DNA of 64,000 nt from Diphasiastrum complanatum (taxonomy: Eukaryota; Streptophyta; Lycopodiopsida; Lycopodiales; Lycopodiaceae). Shown here one piece after another: positions 21,153-34,346 of this stretch. The stretch is taken from NCBI GenBank assembly GCA_029204225.1, contig CM055103.1, positions 3,377,224 through 3,441,223 of the forward strand, read 5' to 3'. The notes under the pieces are model-generated. The model was not told the DNA's origin, made no database searches, and saw only the letters and a list, made by a program, of their open reading frames with translations. The first letter of the stretch is position 1. Every line of letters starts with the position of its first letter. The position numbers and the translations under genes were made by a program.

Positions 21153-22196
21153 TTGAAAAAGTACTGCACAGGTAGAAACAATGTTATGGTACGTTTCAAT
21201 AGAAATTAATAAAACATGAAGCAATTTAGAACATGTATATTGAATCTATTAAGCAATAAAATATTGAAAAAGAAACAAGAAAAAAGTGGATGCAATCGAA
21301 ATTGCCATTGTAATTTGGTCGTATCATGCACTAATCTAAGTGAGTTGTCAATGTCACCAATGTTTGGTAAAACTCCTCGATTTATAACTCACTGCATATG
21401 CTGAATTCTCTTGATTTACACAAACACATGCTTAAAACTCGAACCTGCCGATTAAGCATCCTCTCACTTTTATTTAATCAACAGAAAAGACTACTACTAA
21501 TAACATATGTCTTTTCATACATGACAAGTAGAAGTCAACAATCTAATTCTAAGCATTCAATATCACACTTCGGCCTACCATTTCAGTTAACTCAGATAAG
21601 ATATACTCAATTATCATGCTTCTTACGTGATCCCTATTCCCGAACTACAAATCTATAACCTCTCATTCACTCGGCAAATAGACGAGTCTTTCTCACATTC
21701 GCAATTCACGTCAATTAATATCAGAATACTACATGTTTTCAACACACAATCATATACAACAAATAGTACATAGAAATGATAAGACTCTACTCCAAGGATT
21801 CTCATGCCAATGACAATAGCTTCTTACAAAATTTCATGCAACTGATGCGGCCCACTCATCAACTCCGCTAATCACTAGTATGATCACCAACACATCGTAT
21901 CGACTATCCTTCTCTAGATTGCCCATCGACTCTCCCATATGTAGACTGTTCGCTCTCTACACACTCACACTCTTCCCATCATCAACTCTGGTTGTAGCCC
22001 CTTCTTTCCTCCACCTCCCATCTTTTCTATTATTTTCCCTTCTCACTTGCCATCGAGTTTCTTGGTTGTCACTTTCTACAACCGAATATTGTTGAACTTT
22101 CCACTAACAGGTCACATCCAACTAACTCTTACATAACTAACTATTCTTTTCTCAACTCATGGTCTTACACAACAAGATGCTATGGTTGGGTTCACA
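21153..22196 (-). repeat. Gypsy F1 LTR remnant
   Basis: Matches 47920-48965 throughout. It ends GGTTGGGTTCACA at 22196; the other end has lost its first bases at the gag fusion. In F3 the corresponding ends are TGTGAAAAAG and GGGTTCACA, inverted copies, which is why I call it an LTR. No coding content. Confidence 0.55.
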
Positions 22197-22503
22197 AGTA
22201 CAAGTCTAGCTACTGTAGTTCTTGGATCGACCGACACCAAAAATATTCCTTCGACTGATTTTGATATTGGTAGAGGATCTACCAACAATTGGCAAGATGC
22301 TAGATGATGGTCTCCAAGTTGATTTTAGAAAAGATGCTTTCTTGGTTAAGAGAGATGATGATGTCATGGTAGCAAGTGGGACTAGATGTGGTAATCTTTT
22401 CAAGATTGATGCTAATCCTTGTGGAAGTGTGGCCAAGAGGAGCTTGGATCATCACAAGGAGGATAAGGCAAGTGATGTGACTCAACCTATGGCTGCTGCT
22501 TAA
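22197..22503 (+). pseudogene. Copia scrap G (protease/pre-integrase part)
   Basis: The plus frame contains KMLDDGLQVDFRKDAFLVKR and ASGTRCGNLFKIDAN. These correspond to the copia segment between protease and pre-integrase (compare copia E, MVDNGFNVDFASNECFIKKK ... GTKLGKLYKLDAF). A second copy at 48966-49308 has the same upstream junction with the gypsy F LTR. The copies part company at 22488. Confidence 0.65.
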
Positions 22504-22703
22504 TCATTTATTCGTGAGAAATGTTTGCAACTTCGTACATATGTTTATTTGAATCTAGGAATTTGTATGGAATTTCTGTTTTTTTTCCTATATAGGAATT
22601 GATCAACAGCTTCATGTGGTGAAACTAATCTGGAAGTTGATCATCATCATCAATTGTGGCCTATAGGGTGCTGCTTGTTTTCAAAATCATGTAGCTAGTA
22701 GCT
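22504..22703. other. Unassigned stretch
   Basis: 200 bp leading into the tandem repeat. It contains degenerate GTAGCTAGTAG words that look like partial repeat units. Nothing else is recognisable. Confidence 0.4.
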
Positions 22704-23026
22704 GAGGTAGCTAGTAGTTGTGGAAGACTGCTTTATATGCCACAAGTTAGTCATGTGCTCGATGATCTCTCTAGCTTTAGTGATGCTTAATTTAATGCTC
22801 TCGTGCCTTTGATGAGCCTTCCGTACATTTTTTTGAGGTAGCTAGTAGTTGTGGAAGACTGCTTATATGCCACAGGTTAATCATGTGCTCGATGATCTCT
22901 TTAGCTTTAGTGATGCTTAATTTAATGCTCTCGTGCCTTTGATGAGCTTTCCGTACATTTTTTTGAGGTAGCTAGTAGTTGTAGAAGACTACTTTATATG
23001 CCACATGTTAATCATGTACTCGATGA
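22704..23026. repeat. Tandem repeat, about 130-bp unit, 2.5 copies
   Basis: The unit starts GAGGTAGCTAGTAGTTGT and begins at 22704, 22835 and 22965. Each full unit includes GCTCGATGATCTCT, TTTAGTGATGCTTAATTTAATG and CTTCCGTACATTTTTTTGAG-like words. Copies differ at only a few positions. The third copy is cut at the CACTA element boundary (23026-23031). Confidence 0.85.
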
Positions 23027-23030
23027 TCGC

Positions 23031-23500
23031 ACAAGAACATATCACGCAAATTTTGACGTTCGCGTCCAACGTATAATCAAAAATTTCGTAATTCGTCACA
23101 CTCCGACACGTCAAGGTCCGACGTCCCAGTAAAAAATCCGAAATTCACAGTCCGACGATCGGGAAATATGGGCGGCAACCAATTTCTCAAAGGCACGTCG
23201 GAAGCGACATGTCGGTTTCCGACTTGCAGACATGGATATGACCTATCACACATTTTTTTTAAACAAAAATACGTGTAATCCGACGTGGACATCAGAATCC
23301 GACGTGCGTCAGATTCCAACGTCCATGTCAGCATGGCAAAAGCCTGTCCACGAAATTTGTTCGGGCTTAAATGGGCAAAGACGTCAAATTCCAACGTGTT
23401 TGGAGGCTGTCGGATTTCGATGTCTGTTTCAATCTTCCAATTCGTGCGATCCAGCACCTTCTCTTTCACTTTGTCTTTTGCAAATTTGAGCATCTTTGGA
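23031..23500. repeat. CACTA left terminal and subterminal repeats
   Basis: TCCGACGT occurs at about 23117, 23279 and 23299, with looser copies (CCGACACGTC, TCCGACGATC, TTCCGACTTG, TTCCAACGTG) between. In CACTA elements such subterminal repeats bind the element-encoded TnpA-like protein. Short open frames here are by-products of the repeats. Confidence 0.7.
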
Positions 23501-25000
<1,500 letters not shown>

Positions 25001-25556
25001 ATGTTTGAATTTGCTTATAATAATGGTTCAATTGTGTAATATAATGTTATTTTTTAATTGGTTGTGCATGTGACAAAAATATTCAAAAAAAAAAGAGCAA
25101 GTGTTTAAAGAGCGAGCAATTGCACGTTTGCACTTAAGCTTCGAGTGAGTTTACTGGTGAGTTTGTGTTGTTTCAATTTGTTTTATTATCAAAATATGTT
25201 ATCTAACATAGTAAGAAATAAAATGTAATTCAGAATTTTTCTTTTGTTCAAAGCAATATCGTATTTTATCGCATACACTAGCAATTAATTAATATGCAAA
25301 GGTGAAATGTAGATAATTAAAATCCCCAATCCTAGGAAGGTGTGTAGCCCTTACTTTTCTCCCATTAAAGACGAGGTTCTAATAATTCCTACTTGCATGG
25401 AAAAATCTACATGCCGTAGGGAGGGAATATGTGGTGACATTCTGAAATAGGACATAACCGCAAGGCTCAAGTATTATAATTATCACATTCAACTCTATCT
25501 ATAAAAATATACATAAAAAATATTGCGATGAATATAAAAGCAAGAAAGATAGATAA
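25001..25556. other. CACTA internal non-coding DNA
   Basis: AT-rich stretch between the microsatellites and the 3' end of the transposase pseudogene. No reading frame or repeat of note. Confidence 0.5.
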
Positions 25557-28011
25557 TCATAGATCATTCTCATCATTTACATCATTTTCGTCAACACACA
25601 AGTCTTGACACTCATCTGAATCTAGGTCTAGGTATAATCGTAAATTTTCGATCGTCTCTCTTTCATGATCTGAGTTACCCTCATATTCAATCTCCTCTTC
25701 TTCTAATTCTATCTCATCCAAATGTGGGGGCCTCAAATTATCCCCAATTTGGTCTTGTACGATCGTAGGAATCTCATCATTTTCATTTGTACTTTCTTCA
25801 CCCATCATTTCGACATCATTTCGAGTTTGGATGAGTGGTTTAGGTTCTTCCTAAACGTCGCCAAAATTGGGTGGTGGTTCGTCGTGTGTATCCAATTCAA
25901 CAATATCTTCTCCTTCAAACATGCGTCGTTTTCTTGCATTAAGTTGGATCACATACCAGCATCTTGGTTCTATTCGATCTGGATGGAATATAATCTGCCA
26001 AAGAATTAAAAAAAATTAAGTTGGTATTATAAGATTGATACATAAATAATTGGATTGCGAATATTAATGACATTGAAATTTTAGAGTCTCACTTGTTTGC
26101 AATGTCGTGGCAATACTAAAGTGTCATGAGAGTCCATCGATATACATTTTGTTGAGTCGATTTGAAGAAACTCTAAGTTATCATTTCTAATCGTGGCATT
26201 GCTTCCACGATAGATGACCTTAAACCATTTTATGTTAAAAATAAAGTATTTGCCGTTAGTCTCGTAATCGACTTCATAAATATGTTGCAATGTGCCGACA
26301 TAGTCTAGGTCACCCGAAATGATGTTAGGTTCTCTCGCACTAGAACGACTCTCTTGTTGAAAGTTGGCCATTATACCACAATCATATGTACGTCGCTTGT
26401 TGTCAACTCTCTCAACATGGTAATGGTGTCCATATGCCCACATGGCAGTGTATGATGTATACTAAAACACAAAAAAAAAAAAATTAAATGTGTGTAATTA
26501 GAAATACTATTCATATATCTAATTTGGTCACTTCTTCTCCATTTTCGATGCTTTTAGCATTGTATCAAAAACTCATTCACAAGAGCATTTTGAAGGTAAA
26601 GGCTCCAAAGGTTCGTCATTCTCCAACGTCCTTCTTCTTCTTCGATTGATATTTCTTCTTCATTTCAATGTTATGTTTCTTTCCTTTTTGGCTTCTTCAT
26701 ACCTTGAAATCCACTTTTCCATTTGTCCACAATTATATAATATGAATGTGTCAATTTTTTCTTTTAATTGAGGTGAAAGTCTTTTTTGCACACCATTTCC
26801 TTGTGGTACTTCACCCTTAACACGTTCATCTTCTTCTTCACGCCACATTTTTGGACTTGTAGGATGCAATTGTGAGATTATTTCGGTGATATAAAACAAA
26901 GATTCCTGTACAAGCCAACTTTCTGCAGTGCTACCTTTTGGCCTTGCCTTTTGTCTCACAAAGCCCTTCAAAACTTTCATAAAGCGCTCAAGGTAGAACA
27001 TCCATCTTGTGTGCACAGGTCCTGCAATTGATACTTATTCGACCAAATGCACTAGAAGATGAACTTGTATATCCAAAAAGGAAGTTGGAAAATCTCTTTC
27101 CAACAAACATATCATTTCAATCATTTGGATTTTCATGGAATCCAATTCACTATTTTTTATTTCTTTTGAGGAAATCCACCTGCAAGATTGATAGTACATT
27201 AGGTTGTTTAACACATAAAAAAATTAAAATATCACATATTTATACAAGTGCTTAAAAAAATATACAAACCTAATTATCAATGACAAATTATAAAGCGTAT
27301 TTCGTATGTCATCATTGAAGAGACCTCAAATAGAAAGTGGAAGTATGAATTGCAACATCTTATGCCAATCATGTGATTTCAATCCACTTAATTTACCATC
27401 TTTGGTAAATGACTTGCATAAAAAATGTGCATAGCCTACTGGAGTTCTCATTTGTTTTATGACATGTTTAACATATAAGAGTTGCTCTTTTGTAAGAATC
27501 CACGGCACACTAGGTAGAATCTCATCTCCACCTTCAGTGTATTGAATCCAATAGGGTCTTTTCACATCGGCCACTTGTAGATTTTTACGAGCTGCAAAGT
27601 TGTCTTTTATGCCAATGATGTGGTTCCATAAGGATTCACCGACGTTTTTGAATATGTGCATAGGATCCAATAGATGGTTTATCAATAAATTCCTCCAATA
27701 GGGTAATCTATGAAAAATAGACAACCGTTTCATACCATCAATGGATTCATTTCATGAAGAATTAACGTCGTGATGTTTAAGCCATTCACCATGCCATTCT
27801 GCTACTCCCATGCATGGGGGTGGTGGTGTAGTTAGAGGATTATCTCCTCGCCCTCCAAAAAATCGCCTATTCAACCTTCGAAAAGGATATTCAGGCGGCA
27901 AGTATTTGCGATGATTTTCGTACACCACTTTTTTTAACATATTTGTGGTATGTCGACCCTCCAAAAGTGGTCCACAAATATAACATGCGTTGTAACCCGA
28001 TGTGGTTAAAC

Positions 28012-28122
28012 CTGCATAGTTCATAAACCAAATTAAACATAAGCTTAGTTAAATATACTCAAACGTTAAATCCTAAAATGGATTAAACCTAAAATGTTAG
28101 ATAGTTGAACATTCGCTTAAAC
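28012..28122 (-). other. Predicted intron in the Tnp2 core
   Basis: Minus strand: donor CCCCG|GTTTAAG and acceptor TATGCAG|GTTTAACC. Splicing joins IWTMHDYPG to LTTSGYNACYICGP, the expected order for the family (a W-I-DYP-L-G motif just before the cysteine motif). Confidence 0.65.
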
Positions 28123-29288
28123 CGGGGTAGTCATGCATCGTCCATATTAAAATTCCACGAACAACAAAGTTTCGTTGCAAGATACACATCCATGTTCTTG
28201 GCCTTGTACTTTCCTGGAATCAATAAAGCCAATAACAAGTGTCCCATTTTAATACTCAACCATGGAGGTATGTTGTAATTAACGAGCACAACTGGCCATG
28301 TGGACCAAGTTGACACTTGAACGCTAAAAGGATTTACGCCATCCATAGCAAGGCCAAATCTCAAATTACGAGGTTCGTTTTTAAACTCAGGCCATTGGTC
28401 TTCAATATGTTTCCATGCAGGTGAATCACTTGGTACTTGCATCACATCATCCGTACATAGATTTTTGACATGCCAATCCATTAGTTGTGCCAAAGATTTA
28501 CATCGAAATAAACGTTGCAATCGTGGGATAATTGGAAAATGTCGTAACACTTTTCGTGGCACTTTATCCCCTTGTACGTCATCTCGAAAACGTGAAGCGT
28601 TACACACTAGACATTGAAGCTTTTCTGAATGCTCACCTCTATATAGAACATGGTCTTCTAGACATGCATGTATTGTGTCGTAATCCATTCCAATCATGAT
28701 CATCATCTTTCGTACTTCTTTTCATGTTTTAGGTATCACATTTTCTTTCGGAAGTATTTGATGCAACAACCTAAAAAAAGAGCAATGTGAGTTGTTATAA
28801 AAAAAAAATTAACTTAATGTAAATATGCTATAAAGTATAATAGTTGTGTTATGTGTTAAGTACCCGAATAAAGATGTCACGCTACGATCACTCCATTTGT
28901 ATGTTGCTTAAAGGTTTACAATAAGAATTGACGTAGCTAGTCTTGAAATGGATGCTCCAGGATATAGAGGAGTGTCTGCCTCCTTGCGCAATAGAATCTC
29001 GTCTTCATCCATCTCAAATTGTTCGCGATCTCCGTTTTCATTAGAAGATGCATGCATATCATCATTCTCATTTGTTTTAAAGTAAGATTCAAACATGTTG
29101 TGCATTGCTTCATCATGTTGCACCTCATCATCATTATCACTAGAATCAAGTTGATTATTCTTTTTTCCAATTGTGTTTGCCTCTTCAATTTGTTTCATTC
29201 TTTGGTTTCTCATGTCTATCAAAACTTGACGTTGATTGTAACTAAACACGGATGGATCAACTCTTTGGAATGGCATTCGATGTACTGG

Positions 29289-29373
29289 CTACACACATGA
29301 AACAAATTTCATAAGTGACACATATAGATTGACGAAGATTATAGTAAAAAATAATCATATAAAATTAACAAAC
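29289..29373 (-). other. Predicted intron in the CACTA transposase
   Basis: Minus strand: donor GAG|GTTTGT and acceptor TGTGTAG|CCAGT. Removing it joins the transposase-associated domain exon (ending NLEDVE) to the exon starting PVHRMPFQRVDPSVF, keeping the frame open. Confidence 0.6.
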
Positions 29374-29540
29374 CTCAACGTCTTCCAAATTCGATAGTTG
29401 ACCTTCTTCTTTTCGTCCAAACTTCCACAAATGATTTTCAGCATTGCGTCTTTCATGCATCTTTTGTCTATCACACTTGAGGCATGTGCACCATATTTTA
29501 TTTTGAAAATAATTTCTCTACGAGAAACAAAAATCAAGTA

Positions 29541-29960
29541 CATGTCACTTTAGCACAATATTTTAACTTATTATAACAAAGTTTTTATGAACAAGAACAC
29601 ATGCATGTTTATTACTTACCCTGTTAACTTGAGTATTGTCTTCATCGCTAGACTGATTAGAATGTAATTCATCTCGTTGTGATAAACTGCATATATGCAC
29701 AAGTACAAAATACAAATAACATAAAATTATTGTAGGATTCTAATGTTTTAAGTTTTAGATATACCTATTCTAATACATTGTCGCTTACATGATTCTTATG
29801 CCAATCTTGGTGCAGGTTCGAGCTCTACACGCATATCTCTCTCTTTTTGTTAACACAGGTCCAATATGCATTAAAGTTCTATAATCGATTTTCTTTTCTA
29901 CTTAATTTCAATATATTAGGGTTTATTCTAATGTATTGTATGTTTATGAATGTAATAATC
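29541..29960. promoter_or_regulatory. Divergent region between the two CACTA genes
   Basis: About 420 bp separate the start of the transposase pseudogene (minus) from the ATG of the second gene (plus). It is AT-rich with several possible TATA-like words, but no motif can be singled out. The layout implies that both promoters lie here; this is inference. Confidence 0.35.
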
Positions 29961-30971
29961 ATGTCGGGGTCAAACGGTGGTGAAAGCTCAGGAGACTTTG
30001 TAAAAAATTTATATGAATCATTTACTCCCGAGCAAAGAACACAACTGCAAAATATGCTTAGCCAAAATGAGGGTGGTCCCTCACAAGGGGCCGCGGCTCC
30101 CGCCCCCACCGAAGAGTCATCCACAAATCCTTATTATGACGTGGATCCTTAAGGCAATATAATTGCCAATAGAAAAGGAAGGGTGGTTTTGGACCAACTC
30201 TATTCTTTATGCCAACGTCATTTTGGCTACAGATTATTTAGTAAATGGTCCGAACAACCTACCGCCGATAAACGACAGGTTATTGGTACCCTTCGTAACG
30301 AATTCCAACAAGAAGAGGAATTCGAGGAGAAGGAAATTCATAAGCATATGAGCTTATGGATTAGGCATCATCGTAATATGGCACGACAAGCTTATAGGGA
30401 CGGGCAATCCAAGCCTTTCTAATGTTCAAGAAGTGATTGGAACCGTGTAAAAGCATGAACAAACACCAGATAAATACAAGATTCAAAAAGATGTTGCGGC
30501 CGCTAGGATGTATGGGATAGGCAATCCTAGGTTGGGTCGAGCGAAAAGGCAGGAGTCGAGCGGAAACGCAGGATTGCAAGCAAGCATGGTAAGTGAACTT
30601 ACATTACTCTTATAGTTTATCTTTGATTTTGTATGCTTTTATTATCTAATATGCATTATGACTAGCTGCTTCAACGTAGCCCTAAATTAATTTCAACTTC
30701 AATTGAATGCATGGATAGTTGGCGGACTATGGACGTCTGTCAACTAAGGAGGAGTACGAATTTGCCTTTAGGGAATCGTACGACGCATTAGTCGACAAAC
30801 TAAAGAGCGAGGGTCATCCTCCAAATGTAACTACTAGTTTTTGTATTTATACTAATGTGGTTTGTATTTCGACGTCAATTTTATTTAATTTAATATGATT
30901 AAGCATTAAATATTAATATAGTTTGTTTGCTTGTGTTCATGCAGACTGGACGTCACGACGACGACAAGTAG
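29961..30971 (+). pseudogene. CACTA second gene (TnpA/Ptta-like), broken
   Basis: Starts MSGSNGGESSGDFVKNLYES at 29961. Exon 1 runs to 30588, with an in-frame TAA at 30150, a frameshift near 30418 and a TAA near 30448. Its middle (LFSKWSEQPTADKRQVIGTL ... LWIRHHRNMARQAYRDGQSK) resembles the plant En/Spm-type Transposase_24/Ptta proteins. GT-AG introns at 30589-30718 and 30827-30944 join an exon LADYGRLSTKEEYEFAF... and a last short exon TGRHDDDK-stop. In this family the second protein is thought to bind the subterminal repeats. The start was chosen because the upstream extension shows no similarity. The family assignment is moderately sure. Confidence 0.6.
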
Positions 30972-31479
30972 ATTAGGTTTATAAGTTTTAGTTGATGTTA
31001 GATCTAGAAAGACTCGTGCGACATTAAAGCACAAATTTTGTAATACATTAATTCATATTATGAAAAATATTATTATTGCAAATGATCGTGCTATATTGCC
31101 ATTGCTTTTATATGTGCAATGTTTGTTTTTTCAAATATTGCAATGTTAAATTTAGGGATGTGGATTGACGTAATAATCAACTAAGAAATGTCGGATCTCA
31201 AAACAACAATCAATATTATATCTAAAAACCTAAATGAAATTTATGATGTGCACAAAGCATATTGAACATGAAGTAATGCAATAAAATATTGCCATGAAGT
31301 ATTGTCATTCATAATGAACATGAAGTAATGCATGAAATAATGAACATGAAATATAAAATGAAAAGTACCTCATGCTTAGTTTGTTGTTCGATCCAGATAT
31401 TGAATGCAACTCAAAAATATTGTTTTAAAAACAATTCATGAACATCGCTTCTCCAAGAACTTAACTCTAAGAACAGCTC
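30972..31479. other. CACTA internal non-coding DNA, right side
   Basis: Follows the stop of the second gene. It contains short direct repeats of ATGAAGTAATGCA and related words around 31270-31340. No gene. Confidence 0.5.
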
Positions 31480-32071
31480 GAAAAAAATGCGTGCGCTGTT
31501 TTTTACGCACTTTTTATTTATTTTTTACCTAATTTGGGACGTCGGAATCCAACGTCCTAAAACGTCGGATAGACATCGGATAGATGTCGGACACACGTCG
31601 GACATATTTTTTGATCATTTTGTTAACAGACGTTGCATTCTGACAACTTTATGGGATGTCGAATTCCGACGTCCAAGGATACGTCAGATGGACGCCAGAT
31701 GGGCGTCGGACATCCGTCTGTGAAATTTTGGGATCATTCTGTGTTTACAAACGTCGAAATCCGACTGAATTTTAGCACGTCGCACTACGACAACCATGTC
31801 AAAGAGTTTGCGACGTCATTGTAAACCTAAATCCGACGTCCACATAGGACGTCACATTGTGACGTCCAGGTCAGCACCTATTCATGTCACCGCAATTTGG
31901 TTCTGTAGTGTCCGGCACGTCGTGTCTATCGAACTGCGACGTATTTTAAAGTTGTCAAATTCCGATGACCTTATAGCGACGTGTTTTTCCGATGTCCGCG
32001 ATGAATTAAAAAAAAATTAAACACACGATTCACGTCGCAAAACACATCTCAAATCGCGACGGGTGTTCTGG
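31480..32071. repeat. CACTA right subterminal repeats and terminus
   Basis: ACGTCGGA/GACGTCGGAAT words occur at about 31538, 31560, 31594 and 31703, with further variants to 31990. They are the inverse of the left-end words. The terminus reads CGCGACGGGTGTTCTGG (32055-32071); the expected TAGTG after it is absent and gypsy F4 follows at once. Confidence 0.75.
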
Positions 32072-33190
32072 CTAATAGTATTCTCTTCGCGGTACTGTCA
32101 AATGAGAAGTGTCCTCCTCCTTCACCTTCATGCGATAGGAAAATTATTTGTTCTACCTCATCCTCATTAATGCATCTCCTAATTAATACATATACATCTT
32201 TATTATACATTTGTAAGGTAAGGTCTAGATTCCAAAATCACTTTGCGTTGATCGACTTTAGACATAGTTGGATCCATTACTTTGGATGATAAGAATGATA
32301 CTATCTCTTCAGCCCATGTAGGAGTAGCGTCTATTTGGATTAGATAGGCATCAGGTTAATCATCATTTATCAGTTCTGTGACCTTCTCGGCTGATGGTAT
32401 ACTAGATAAATCATCGGCAAGAATATGTTGCTTACCTTTTCTTACAATAATCTTAAAGTCAAACTCTAGAAAGATAAGTAGCCATCTTGCTATACAACCA
32501 GTGTTGCATGGTCTATTCAACAGAATAGCAACACTTGATGATCGGTATAGAATCTAAACTGATTTCCTAGCAGACTATGGCATAATTTTTGTACAACATA
32601 TATCATTGTTAAAGCTTCTCTTTCAGCTGTGGAATAATTTACTTGATTAGAAACTAATTGTGTACTGAGGAATTGAATCGCGTAATCTTTCCCAAATTCT
32701 CCCGCTTGTTTTGTTATGACTCCAATAAAATAGTTACTAGCGTCAGTATGAACATGGAATTTCAATTGGGAGTTCGGTGCTCAGAGAATGGGTGTAGGGA
32801 CAAGTGTGTGCTCCAAATCCTCGACTTCTTGTATTCTTTCTTTTGTCCATTTTGGATCTATGACAACTTCATAAATTAATTTGGCTTCTCCTACAAAATT
32901 AAAAATCAATATGCGGTAATAATTACAATGGCCTACAAAGATATAGATTAAATTTTCCTTTACCATGGCCGGTAGTGGCATTTCTTGAATAACTTTCACC
33001 TTAGCTGGATCCGTCGAGATACAATCTTTGGATATGATATGTCCTAAGACATCACTATGTGTTATCCAAATCTGATATTTCTCCGGATTCAGCGAAATTC
33101 CATACTTCCTGCATTGGATAATTTGTTTTCCAAGAGCATCAAGATGTTCACAATTTTTAGATTTAACACCAATGTCATCTAGATAATGTT
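32072..33190 (-). pseudogene. Gypsy F4: integrase linker, RNase H and reverse transcriptase scrap
   Basis: On the minus strand from 33190 downwards: YLDD with the end of the reverse transcriptase palm (SLNPEKYQIWITHSDVLGHI), then EMPLPAMVKENLIYIFVGHC, then RNase H (FHVHTDASNYFIGV, NYSTAEREALTMIYVVQKL, FRFYTDHQVL), then the spacer towards integrase. The sequence ends inside the PAKKILLAGYW-type region at the CACTA boundary. The first half of the reverse transcriptase, the protease, the gag and most of the integrase are missing. Confidence 0.8.
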
Positions 33191-33194
33191 GGAT

Positions 33195-33616
33195 TATTCT
33201 CCTTCTTACTAATTGACCAATCAGTTTAAATCTTCATCCATTGTTTATCCAGTTCTACGGATTTTCCCGTGTTCTTACATAGTTTGTAAATTTACAAGTG
33301 TTTTTACACAGTCTACAGAAATACACGAAATTTGACAACAGTGTCGCATTTTTAGCCTGTCAAGATTTACGAGTAAAAGTACAATGTCGTCATTTTCGCA
33401 TTTTAGCGACACTGTCGCATGTCAAAAATTACAAGTAGATATGCAGAGTCACATTTGTTTGTTTTTTTCAAAGTGCCTCAAATGTTATGGAAATGACAGT
33501 GGCAAAGTGTAGGGATACCCTAAATGGGACTTATGGACATTGTCGTCTAGTTTGCAAAATCTCGACATTGTCGCCTTTTTCACCTATGGCAGTTTTAGTT
33601 CATTCTGCAGAGTGAC
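33195..33616. repeat. Spacer repeat, second copy
   Basis: Collinear with 3421-3814, again lying between the gypsy F scrap and a gypsy LTR and again ending GTGAC (33612-33616). It contains words such as TGTCGCATTTTTAGC and GCGACACTGTCGC, the latter a small dyad. Confidence 0.6.
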
Positions 33617-34346
33617 TGTAGTGGGATTCTTTCCTTGCCTAATCTCAAATCAAGATCTAGTCAATAGAGCATCAAAGAGACAAAGTTAGTTGTCACGCAT
33701 AGATTTGTTTCCATGAGAGCGATAGTATAGCTTAGATTTCAGCATAAATGAAGATCCACATCTAATTCTAACATCCATTAACCCTAAACATCAACACTAC
33801 ATCCATTAACACTAGATCCACAACAAAGATAACTTACTCTTTCTCTCTCTCCCTATCTACCTCATAAAAAGTATAATAACATGCAATCCCAATAACAATC
33901 AGATCCAACAATTAACAAAATCCAAAAAAACATGAGAGATGGAGGAAAAGTGATAGAGAGCAAGGACATTCATCAATCCATTTCACAAGAGAACCAATCT
34001 GCTTAATTAAAATGAGGAAATGAACATGTGTGTGGTCTCTTTTTATAGTAGACAGGAAGACCCTGGCCGCTGAATCCTATTAGTCCATTTTTGCCTCCCT
34101 AATTACTCAAATTTAAAAAAGATCAAGAGCCATCCAAAATTGGAGGGAAACCCAACTTTATTCACTAACTTGACATTTAGGCCTTGTGACATTAAAAGTC
34201 TCACAAAAAGGCCTAAAGTCCTTTTATTGACTTGTAATTAATCAAATCTCTATGTGATCATCGGGTTGGACTTACACATGCACGGTGCCAAATCCCTCTG
34301 ATTAACTAGGGTTAGGGTTGCCTTGGGATCTGCAAACCCTCCAATA
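33617..34346 (-). repeat. Gypsy 2 3' LTR
   Basis: 730 bp, TGTAGTGG to CTCCAATA, homologous to the gypsy 1 LTRs. GTGAC precedes it. Minus-strand GGTGCGGGATAC just inside is the likely remnant of the polypurine tract. Confidence 0.85.

Larger units (their letters stand above)
25557..29540 (-). pseudogene. CACTA transposase (Tnp2/TnpD type), broken
   Basis: On the minus strand, in order: the N-terminal transposase-associated domain (WCTCLKCDRQKMHERRNAEN, about 29360-29480), an acidic region (28908-29276), and the Tnp2 core. The core includes YDTIHACLEDHVLYR, RHFPIIPRLQRLF, PAWKHIEDQWPEF, FGLAMDGVNPF and STWPVVLVNYNIPPW (28131-28706), then GYNACYICGPLLEGRHT (27752-28024) and NHLLDPMHIFKNVGESL (27326-27733). 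After these come a DUF4218-like part (FYLERFMKVLKGFVRQKARP, 26660-27016) and a DUF4216-like part (26081-26443). Introns with GT-AG ends are readable at 29289-29373 and 28012-28122. A frameshift with lost codons lies after NMDVYL near 28165. It catalysed excision and insertion of CACTA elements; this copy is dead. Confidence 0.8.

Noticed and set aside
22704-23026. Repeat array considered as CRISPR
   Set aside because: Units of 130 bp are directly adjoining without spacers, in a plant nuclear context.
32054-32075. Target duplication for the CACTA element
   Set aside because: The three bases after the right end (CTA) are not found before the left end, and the flanks belong to different sequences.
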